This document shows positions 33,218 through 40,979 of a stretch of 40,979 nucleotides of DNA, piece after piece. This DNA comes from Pezicula radicicola (taxonomy: Eukaryota; Ascomycota; Leotiomycetes; Helotiales; Dermateaceae), in the NCBI GenBank assembly GCA_003008705.1, contig PDUO01000045.1:3762-44740 (forward strand), in the 5' to 3' direction. The position numbers and the translations under genes were made by a program. How positions within the stretch are numbered: position 1 is the first letter of the stretch; every line of letters begins with the position of its first letter. Under the pieces are notes generated by a model. That model ran no database searches and was not told where the DNA came from. It saw only the letters and a program-made list of their open reading frames with translations.

Positions 33218-33867
33218 GAGGCGGTTCATTATATATCGGTGAAGCTTTAGCCAAGCTACACAGAACATATCGATTTACAGATGCCTTAATCACGACGAGG
33301 CTTTTGCTCGAACCCTGAAGATCTTGCAACAACACCTAAGTAACTTTATATGACTACCTGCTAATTATGCCTTCACCAATTATCAATAGCATTTCCACTG
33401 CCAGGGCCACTCCAATTCGAAGCCCCTCGCCTCATAGAATCCAAGAGATGCTTCGAAGCCTATCAGAGTAGTGTCAGTGATCGACAAAATGATCAGAGCC
33501 TTGTTTGTCTATGTCTACAACAGCATTAGACATGACAACACAATCTATGACTACGGGAATTAATCGATAAGCCTAAGAATCAGATAATATGCCTCTTATA
33601 GCATTACTTAACAAGCTCTCTGTTCTAGAAAATGGAAGGTAAAGACAGCGATGTCTTACATGTCCTGAGCAGTGAACCTTATTACACTTTAACTATAAAA
33701 AAGTCTGACTACATTTATGAATTAAGGTATATAGTTGCAAGTTTTAAAAACTATGCACAATATATCTAATTGTGCTATACCGCTCATACCTTGCAATGAC
33801 TTTTTTCTCCGATCAGTGACCTACGCCTTTAAACTTCATGCTATGTGCTCTCCCTCTACAACGCAAC
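33218..33867. other. Convergent intergenic region
   Basis: The 3' flanks of the dioxygenase and cyclodeaminase genes. No gene or repeat is recognised; the sequence is modestly AT-rich. Terminators of both genes should lie here. Confidence 0.45.
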
Positions 33868-34872
33868 TTATGCGAATCTCAAACTCTGCCCAACCTTCAA
33901 CTTCTCCGCCTTATCCAACATAGCCTTCCCCAGCGCAATATCACTCAAGCTTAACCCACGATGCCAAAACAGTATCGTCTCTTCTTCACTTTCCCTCCCC
34001 TTCTTTAGCCCCGAAACTACCTGACCCATCTCCGCATACAGATTCTCCTCAGTCAACTTATCACCCTCCACATGCTGCCTCAGCGCTCCATACGGCAGGC
34101 CTTTCTTACACTGTCCCCAGTCATCCACCAACATCTTGTCCATAATATCTGTTAGGGAGAGCTCGACAGCGGACATGGTCCCGTATGGCATCACCAACGC
34201 GCCTTTCTTGATCCATTCAGTTTTGAGATGGGGTGCTGGAGCTGGAAGGCGAGAGGCTTCAACGACGATATCCGCGCCGCGAATTGTGTCTTCCCAGTTA
34301 TCGCACACGGTAACCTTCTTTCCCAACTCTTTCGTCAATCTGTCACCCAGCGCATTCCTGCTTTCCGCACGCTTTGAATGTAGTCTAATCGTGTCAAAAT
34401 CAAACAAACTATCCAACAGTCTAATATTCCAATACGAGCTCCCCCTCGCCCCAATATGCCCAAGAATCTTACTATCCTTCCTCGCAAGATACTTCGCACC
34501 AATAGCTGTCACAGCTCCCGTGCGCATCTCCGTAATAGCCGTCGCATCGAGAATCGCCTGCGGAACACCAGTCTCCGGATCGAAGAGATTCAGAATGGCA
34601 AATTCGGAGGGGAGTCCAAGTTGGTAGTTGTTGACAAAGTCACCCACGATCTTCACGCCGGCGGAGTTCAAAGGGTTCACGACGCCGCGCAGGACGTTGA
34701 AGTGCCCCTCGGCGGAGTCGCGGGGGACGAGATGCACGCGTGGCTCGATGACGGTCTGTGACTTACCTTGGGCGTCGAGGGCTGTTTCAATCGCGTCCAG
34801 AATCTCTTCGTTGGTCATGGCCAACTCCTGGATGTCGGGGCCGTTGAGATAGGTGATGTGGATGGGCTTCAT
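33868..34872 (-). CDS. Ornithine cyclodeaminase/mu-crystallin family protein
   Basis: Intact, intronless, 334 residues from ATG 34872 (MKPIHITYLNG). The upstream frame is open to 35037 but lacks an ATG. The N-terminal part has the substrate-side lysine in GVKIVGDFVNNYQLG and the arginine in TEMRTGAVTAIGAKYLA. The Rossmann dinucleotide site reads ILGHIGARGSS. Later ADIVVEAS and MLVDDWGQ correspond to conserved family positions. Family members are NAD(P)-dependent imine/amino-acid enzymes (ornithine to proline, alanine dehydrogenase, ketimine reductase), so the exact reaction is unknown. With the dioxygenase, transporter and aminotransferase relic alongside, a small amino-acid-derived pathway is plausible (inference). 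Confidence 0.9.
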   Translation of the reverse strand: MKPIHITYLNGPDIQELAMTNEEILDAIETALDAQGKSQTVIEPRVHLVPRDSAEGHFNVLRGVVNPLNSAGVKIVGDFVNNYQLGLPSEFAILNLFDPETGVPQAILDATAITEMRTGAVTAIGAKYLARKDSKILGHIGARGSSYWNIRLLDSLFDFDTIRLHSKRAESRNALGDRLTKELGKKVTVCDNWEDTIRGADIVVEASRLPAPAPHLKTEWIKKGALVMPYGTMSAVELSLTDIMDKMLVDDWGQCKKGLPYGALRQHVEGDKLTEENLYAEMGQVVSGLKKGRESEEETILFWHRGLSLSDIALGKAMLDKAEKLKVGQSLRFA

Positions 34873-35179
34873 TTTTGTGATTGGGGTGCGATTGAAGCCG
34901 TGGATAATAGGAAGAGGTTCGCTGGTATAGTAGGAGGACCTGGGAGACTGAAGCCGAGGTGCTGGCGAAAAGTGAATGTAAAAGAAATATAATACTAAGA
35001 CTCGGTGAGGGTAGTGGGTGAGATATCTCGAATTCACGTAAACACCTAGAGGAAATGCGGGACCACTCCTTTAGACGCTATTCTTCTTCTGGCCTATAAC
35101 AAGTTCATGGGTATATAGTACTACAGTAGAGTCGTGGGGAGCTATGAATACGTTCCCAAATAATAAAGCACGCAATCAA
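34873..35179. promoter_or_regulatory. Upstream region of the cyclodeaminase gene
   Basis: Divergent from the aminotransferase relic; no gene. No specific motif identified. Confidence 0.3.
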
Positions 35180-35409
35180 ATTGCCTATAGTGTCAGCGCG
35201 GGGTCTATCACCGACCCTAGTCTTTCGGTCGGACAGCCCGAGAAGTTAAAGATCCTATCCCCTAGTTCGTTAAAAGGCATGGGCACGGACCAATGGGACG
35301 TGCATAACAAAACGTATACAATTTTTAGTGGTGAAAAGGGGTGTAGAATCCCTGTATAAATACCTTTTAACGAACTAGGGGATATACTCCCCTTTAAATA
35401 ATAGGCAAT
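35180..35409. repeat. Foldback element with nested inverted repeats
   Basis: A perfect 22 bp inverted repeat (35256-35277 and 35363-35384, arm tatcccctagttcgttaaaagg) encloses an 85 bp spacer. An outer 9 bp pair, attgcctat (35180-35188) and ataggcaat (35401-35409), could be the element ends. A small hairpin (ccgacc...ggtcgg, 35211-35232) lies inside. It is non-coding and MITE-like. It sits just before the first readable codon of the aminotransferase relic, so its insertion may have contributed to the loss of that gene's 5' part. Confidence 0.7.
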
Positions 35410-35434
35410 CCGGCCTTGAGATTTCCCCGACTGA

Positions 35435-36496
35435 CAAGAAGCTAGCAATGGCCAAAATCCCACCTCCGGAGGACTCTCATTCTTGCGTCGTAAGGAGATA
35501 TACGAGGTCTGCTCTAAATTTGACCTCATTCTCATTGAAGACGATCCATATTGGAACTTATACTACCCGTCAGTACAGTCTATCTCGATGAAGCATCGGA
35601 GTATTCCTACTTCAAAAAGCTTCCCCACAGGACCAAGTCATAATTACTCCACACAGTCTCTCGGAGGCAAATCGACGGGGTATCAATTCATCGACGAGCT
35701 TGTCCCAAGCTTTTTGAGTATTGACGTAGATGGACGTGTTATTCGGTTGGACTCATTCTCCGAAACTATCGCACCGGGCTGTAGTCTAGGGTGGGTGACT
35801 GCTCAGCCAGGGATTTGTGAACAGCTGTTCAGGATCACAGACAGGACAATACAACAGCCTTCTGGGTTTGTCCAGGCTATAGTTGCACAGGTACTCGGGA
35901 ACTTTGAAAACTCAGTTTCCCCTGAGACTAGACAATCAAAGGGCTGGGTGGATTGCCTCGCAGGTCTTCGCTCTACCTATGAAAAGCGAATGATTAAAAT
36001 GGCTACGATTTTAGAAGAGAACCGACTTACAGTAAGTGGATCTGACGGCCGCCAAACCGAAATGTTCACTTTCAACCGGCACATGGGTGGAATGTTTATT
36101 TGGGTCAAGGTCAGCATCTCGAACCACCCGCTAGCATCGTCTATCGACCATAGACGTCTTATATTAGCATTATAGATCTCTTGCACCCAAAAGCTCTATC
36201 GAATCTTAACAGTTCCAGGAGGAGATTTCGCAGCTAACGAGGCTATCAAGCAGGACCATAGATATCAATTTCTTCGATTCTACTTTGCGGCAGTTGACGA
36301 GGACGTGCTTGAAGCTAAATCAAGGTCGTTTGTAGAATCATGTCGGGAGTTTTGGGTCATCCGGGACGCCGAAGGTATAAATGATATTTTGCGAGAGGAA
36401 GATGCATTAAAGTCTAATAGAGCCGGGGTTAACGTAGGGCTAGATAGAGAGGTCATTGAAGTCTGGCGATTAGCTTCAGGAAGACAATTATACTAA
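35435..36496 (+). pseudogene. Class I aminotransferase (aromatic/2-aminoadipate type), 5'-truncated and inactivated
   Basis: From 35435 (after a TGA at 35432-35434) a single frame runs to 36496, broken once by TAG at 36173-36175. It reads NGQNPTSGG, then RRKEIYEVCSKFDLILIEDD with the PLP-pyridine Asp region EDDPYWNLYYP, and RLDSFSETIAPGCSLGW. Here the Schiff-base lysine (normally S-K-T/I) is Glu, GAA at 35762-35764. GGMFIWVKVSI, VPGGDFAANEAI and FLRFYFAAVDEDVL follow. The TAG replaces a Trp position (ALWISC in relatives). About the first 200 residues are missing. Such enzymes transfer the amino group between aromatic or alpha-amino acids and 2-oxo acids. The gene is non-functional and looks recently lost, since it is otherwise colinear. 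Confidence 0.88.
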
Positions 36497-37233
36497 AAAG
36501 TTCCAGTACCTATGATAGTCGGTTGCTAATCTCAAACGATCAAATTACACTTTTCAATTTGCCTTAGCTCACTGCAAGGAAGTGATATATCTCTAATTCA
36601 GACGATCCTGGGCGGTAGTCGCAACTCGTTCTTATTAGGTACACTTGTGGCAAGATATAAGCAGCTCCATCTGGCTGCTAATGGTACTGCAGCTAGCTCG
36701 GGGTCAAGATATTCCGATATTGTACGGGTTTGAAATGTTAAAATTCCAAGTCCCGTAGCGATAGGATACTGAATGCTCCTCGATACAGTATCCTTCGGAC
36801 TAAATCAGTTATTCATGAATGCTATCAACTTCGGCACTGGTCTTAGCAGCCTCCAAGTCGTAGTCTCCGTGTATAAAACTAGTTAGTCGCTCTGTTCCGC
36901 TACTCAAGCTTTACAACGATTCTCGAGCAAAGCAACCTCTGCGCGGCACTCAGTTACGTAGGATATACCGAATGTCGGTACAGCTAAACTCATCAAAAAG
37001 AGCAGCCGCATCTATATAGTTAGTGCGAGAGATTCAATGATCAGCTCAGACTAAAGGCTATTATTGTGAATATGTCGACGAAGGTCGAATAATGCTAAGA
37101 AATCCTGTAAATCAATCTATAATTACAGCATTTGGGACAGAGCTGTAACATATAAATGAATTTCTCAGTAAATTACCAGGTACGCAAACAGTGTGCCTTT
37201 CCCCGAAGCAATACTACACTATGGCATACATGT
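36497..37233. other. Intergenic, no feature seen
   Basis: No coding frame, repeat or RNA gene could be recognised on either strand. Confidence 0.45.
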
Positions 37234-37884
37234 CTATAGAAGGAAGTCGCCCTTTGATACATACAGCTCATAGTTATAGTCTAGTTGGAATTCTAACCAA
37301 CAAGCCTCTGGAGTCGTGAGACGATATGTAAATTCCGCCTCCTCGTGTGAACAGTTGTGTTTCTGGATTCCTGATGCTGCAGCTACTTCAGCCAACAATT
37401 GCATGCGGCAAGAATTTTCCATTAATATATACAGGAAAGCTGCTTCGTCGACTGTGTCTCCGGCATTGAGAAGCCCATGGTTTTTCAGAATAGCACATCA
37501 GTTGCTGCCCAGAGCGCTGGCAATTTTTTCGCCTTCCGATGCTTCGAGAGCTATCCCACCAAACATGTTATGAACGACATGGCCGTTGTAGAATGTACAG
37601 GCGTCCTGATTTAGTATCTCAAGGGGCTGAGAGAAACATGACCGACCCTTCCCGTGTATATTATGAAAATAGCATGCAGCATTCACACCCGGACGTTCGC
37701 GATGTACCGCAGAGTGAATATTAAAGCCAGCGTTGTTGATAGAAGCCTTTATAATGTTAGCGAGCGAATTCGTTAATGCTATGTAGGGTATCTTACTTGG
37801 TTCCCTCCTACATTCTCTCCATAATACAGTAATTCCCTCAAAGATATATAAAATCATCCACCAGTATACACATCGGTCTACCAA
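37234..37884 (-). pseudogene. Class II aldolase/adducin-family gene relic
   Basis: On the minus strand 37884-37498 and 37422-37234 share one frame, separated by a TGA at 37500-37498. Readable: NNAGFNIHSAVHRERPGVNA, where the His of IHSAVH is part of the metal site; FHNIHGKGRSCF, where the family usually has H-S-x-HG; FYNGHVVHNMFGGIALEASEG; ILKNHGLLNAGDTVDEAAF after the stop; and a natural end at VSKGDFLL. A likely intron precedes ASINNAG (GTAAGA...GCTAAC...AAAG, about 37786-37741). The TGA is consistent with a C-to-T change in CGA. The 5' part is missing or illegible beyond about 37900. Function in relatives: aldol cleavage of sugar phosphates or related metabolites. This copy is dead. Confidence 0.8.
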
Positions 37885-37909
37885 TCTATTGAATAGAAAT
37901 TTCTTTGAT

Positions 37910-37980
37910 TTTAGGGGAAAAGGGAAATTTTTAAGAAAGGGATGAAGGAGGGAGAGAGGGAGAAAGAGAGATTTGATAGT
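37910..37980 (+). repeat. Purine-rich tract
   Basis: About 70 bp almost wholly A/G on the plus strand (gggaaaagggaaa... gatgaaggagggagagaggg), upstream of the aldolase relic. It could be the pyrimidine tract of an old promoter read on the minus strand. Confidence 0.6.
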
Positions 37981-38749
37981 TGAGTTTATGGATAAATATA
38001 AATTCCAGGGGGTGGTAGGAGGTATTTTTAGGGTATAGCTGTCTGATTTGTTCGCTCATAATGTTGTCGGTTGCGCCAAGGAAACGAAGACCTCCGCTGC
38101 TTAGGTAGGATCGTGAGTACTATATATCTCGACTCGAAAACCCACCTAGTATTAGATTTTAGCCACTTTAGAATATGTCTAAAAAGAGTATCTTATCGCT
38201 GCTAGAAGGCCTCTTACAAGTTTACAGTCAAAGAATTTATTAAGCTAAGTGAGCGTGATTGGATACTACATAAGGTTTTCCACAATCACGATCCGCTTGC
38301 ATAGCATAAGGTTCAATAGGGACCTGTCATATACGCTAGCTCTCGCTCGTCTAAGTGTTTTCGGAGTCTCCTTCCCTACGACCATAGACCGACAGGGCCG
38401 CAGATTTACCGAACAAGACAACTCGTTCGCTTGGCTTGGAGAGTCCTTCTTTGCTATCAACTGACAGCTCGGCGAGAACATAACCCAACCCTACCCTGTT
38501 ATCTATTATCAGCAATAAATCATCCCAAGAGCGAAATTATCATATTAATGCTCGACAAATATTACTAATAAACATGGCTTTAGTAAAAGGTTGTTTCTTA
38601 AAGGCTGAGCTATGGCTTTCGTATTAAGAGATAAGCAATTATCCAGGGACTAACTGGTGAAGAGGCTCAGAGAAGGGGCTACGCAAATATATATAGCTGT
38701 AATCAAAGCCCTAACATCGTTCACCATCTGAGAGCAAAGCCGTACCGTT
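37981..38749. other. Intergenic between the aldolase and permease relics
   Basis: Two overlapping antiparallel ORFs near 38249-38481 have no recognisable protein character. Nothing else is supported. Confidence 0.35.
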
Positions 38750-39527
38750 ATGAAATTTTCTTCTACCACCGACGTTAAAAACCCAGGAGTAACACGAAGG
38801 AGACCTATGTGTCGCCTTCGGTCGAGGTCAGCAATGGCGACATTATGTGCTGCACTATGTTCATCTAACCCTGCAACCTCGCAGTTGGTGAAATAGCTAC
38901 ATACCTTCCAATCCGAGGCAGCATTCTTGAGTTCGCAAAGACATATGCCGACTCAGCTTTTGGTTTTGCTCTTGGCTGACCTTCTTGATACTGCGTGCAT
39001 GCTTTTGTGCGCGGAACTGAGTGCTCTCGCGACCGTCGTAAGCTATTAGGATACGGAGACAAGCCTAGCTGCTTGGGTTGCATTAGCACTTGACGTCATA
39101 GTTATCTTGAACTTTGTTGCTGTGAAGTGGTATGGAGAATCTGAGTTCATTATAGCCGTAAGCAATCCCTATTCTCTATATAATACAGTCTATCTGACTG
39201 TACTCCTAGTCAACCAAGATACTGCTCATTACGGGTCTTATTATACTTACTTTCATTACTATGGCGGGCAGCAGTCCAAAACACGATGTTTATAGATTCC
39301 GAACTTAGAAGAACGGAAATGCCATGCACGAATACAGGGGAATGGGAGACTTGGGCCGTTTCTTGGATTGGTGGAAGGTTATCCTCTACGCCGCTTTCTC
39401 TGTGGCTGGCCCGGATCTCCTTGCCTTTGCGATAGGTGAAATTGAAAATCCTAAGCGCCAAATTCCTTGTGTAGCGCAACAGTCTTTCTATCGTATTGCA
39501 AGTATATACTCCCCCTTCTACACATGA
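38750..39527 (+). pseudogene. Amino-acid permease (APC/YAT family) relic
   Basis: ATG 38750 gives a typical cytosolic start (DVKNPGVTRRRPMCRLRSR), but the first transmembrane helices are deleted. Then GEIATYLPIRGSILEFAKTY appears, a TGA at 38977-38979 in place of Trp after GFALG, ELSALATVVSY followed by TAG (39047-39049), and ALALDVIVILNFVAVKWYGE. An intron at 39158-39209 (GTAAGC, CTGAC, CTAG) leads to ILLITGLIILTF. A third Trp-position stop, TAG, lies at 39306-39308 before KNGNAMHEYRG, then FLDWWKVILYAAFSVAGPDL and GEIENPKRQIPCVA. Readability ends at 39527. Three of the stops replace Trp, as G-to-A mutation would give. The protein would have been a plasma-membrane amino-acid transporter. Confidence 0.88.
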
Positions 39528-39879
39528 GCGTCAGTCGTCTTTGGTGGCACTGTGAAAGCGAACATGACTAGAACTGAGAGAGTTTGGGATGCTATCTGGT
39601 AGAGGAGTATGTGCTAAGTATTGCCATTTAGCAATGGTAAAGTCTTTTGATGCCTAAAAAGGGTGGGTTTGCATTATTGAGCTGTATAGAGAGTGCTTAG
39701 TGTCTCATTATTTCTGCCAAAACAGCTTATGCATCATTCGATATATTATTTCTGTTGACCAATATACCAACTAGTAATGACAGTGTAAGGAAGTATTGGG
39801 CTTCGAACTAGTGGAAATTGTATATGCATATAATGAGTGAATTGTAAGTACTGGCCGTCTAAAAGAGAGGCCGACTAGT
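39528..39879. other. Intergenic, no feature seen
   Basis: Continuation after the permease relic. No C-terminal permease helices and no other gene could be recognised. Confidence 0.4.
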
Positions 39880-40979
39880 AGGTTTAATATACAAAGTAGG
39901 AGGTATCGTAAAAGGCCTAAATACTATATAAAATAAACTATTTTAGATATATAAAGTATACATAGCTTACTTTATATATACAAGATATTTTTATATAATA
40001 TAAGAGATAAAATAAGGATATATTTAAAACTATAGTTCTAATATAGAGAATATATAATTACTAGATAATATACCTTTATAGACTTAAAAGAAGAAAGACT
40101 AGAAATAGAATATATATATAAACCTTATAGAATAAAAGTAATTATCTATATAGATAGAAAATAAAACTATTTAAAGGTTTAAATAAAATTTAATAAAATT
40201 TTAATTATATAGAAAAGTAATATAAATAAGAAATAAAAGTAATTCTTATAGTAATTCTATTAATTTAAAAGAATATAATATCTAAAAGTATAGAAATAGT
40301 TATATAGAGTTATTAACTAGTATCTTTAAACTTTAATAACTTTAAGTATACTTAAAGTATACTTTAAGTAAATATACTATAACTATTAGTTTAAGAACTA
40401 TAGTTTAGTAGAGGTATTAAAAGATTAGTTAAAGACTTATAAAAGATCTAAGAGATAGATATATAGGTTATTTTATACTAGGATTAGTTTATTTTATATT
40501 AAATTTAAACTATTAAACTACTAGATAAACTAGATATTCTATATTTATTAGATTTAATTAATAGATAAAATTAGTATATTTTTAAACTAGTAATAGTTTT
40601 ATAAAACTATTAATTATTATTTTATTAATTAGAATTTAATCTATATAGATATAGTTATATTAAATCTTTTATTATAATTAGTTTTAATAAATATTAATAT
40701 ACTTTAGTTTAGTTTTAAACTTTAGTATATTAATAATTATAAGATAAATTATTTATTAATTATTATAATATAATATTAAAGTACTTATAGGTTTAAATCT
40801 AATTAATTTAAAAAATTAAAATTATTAAACTAGTTCTTATATAGTTAGAGATAGAGTTATTAATTTAACTTTAATACTAAATATTATAATACTTTTTTAT
40901 ATTTTTACTTTTTAATAAATTAACTCTTTAAAGAGTATCTCTATATAACTTTAGAAACTATAATATATTAATATATAAT
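39880..40979. repeat. AT-isochore block at the right edge
   Basis: About 1.1 kb of nearly pure A/T, without coding frames on either strand, running off the window. The composition and abrupt left border match RIP-saturated transposon remnants. No terminal repeats could be made out. Confidence 0.65.

Noticed and set aside
32663..33268. 201-codon minus-strand ORF across the dioxygenase
   Set aside because: Antisense of an intact gene with catalytic motifs; its own protein is His/Pro/Arg-rich and unfamiliar.
35185..35535. 116-codon minus-strand ORF
   Set aside because: It spans the foldback element and the opposite strand of the aminotransferase relic; an artefact of the inverted repeat.
1..40979. 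CRISPR arrays, rRNA, bacterial operons or phage modules
   Set aside because: Introns, PKS/NLR gene types and RIP show a fungal genome; no array or rRNA-like sequence was seen.

Overview
The window is from a filamentous ascomycete (Pezizomycotina). Evidence: short 40-90 bp spliceosomal introns with GTRNGT donors, CTAAC/CTGAC-like branch sites and YAG acceptors; iterative highly reducing (HR) and non-reducing (NR) polyketide synthases; HET/NACHT NLR-type genes; and heavy repeat-induced point mutation (RIP-like C-to-T / G-to-A) with TA-rich blocks. I cannot name the species. Most of the window is a gene graveyard: about ten recognisable genes are truncated, frameshifted or stopped, and only four look intact.

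Layout. 1-5190 is the minus-strand relic of a large RecQ-type SF2 helicase with an N-terminal zinc-finger-like segment, of the kind fungi carry near telomeres. It contains a 353 bp tandem duplication and has a 15 bp minisatellite at its 5' end. 5621-8535 holds a broken gene of an uncharacterised fungal family (candidate gasdermin-like) followed by a truncated HET-NACHT gene. 9348-10082 is an intact C2H2 zinc-finger regulator. 10467-18566 is a divergent pair of polyketide synthase relics: HR-PKS (KS-AT-DH-start of MT) on minus, NR-PKS (SAT-KS) on plus, sharing a ~740 bp intergenic region. 18592-20651 is a minus-strand alpha/beta-hydrolase-NACHT gene cut off against the NR-PKS stump. 21699-22835 is a second member of the candidate gasdermin-like family, 23841-26579 a broken subtilisin-like protease, and 26537-27853 (minus) a NACHT/ankyrin relic ending against the protease. 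27870-28820 is extremely AT-rich.

28820-34872 is an island of intact genes: an MFS transporter (5 exons, one GC-AG intron), a 2OG-Fe(II) dioxygenase-like protein and an ornithine cyclodeaminase/mu-crystallin family protein, with two Tc1/mariner-type MITEs between the first two. A class I aminotransferase relic (35435-36496, PLP lysine lost) lies beside it and may be the dead fourth member of the same small pathway. 37234-39527 has relics of a class II aldolase/adducin gene and an amino-acid permease, and 39880-40979 is again almost pure AT.

Interpretation (inference): a subtelomere-like accessory region that accumulated self/non-self recognition and cell-death type genes plus a polyketide cluster, later eroded by rearrangement and RIP. 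The most interesting hypothesis is that the two uncharacterised-family genes together with the subtilisin and NACHT genes are remains of a gasdermin/protease regulated cell-death cassette of the het-Q1/het-Q2 type.
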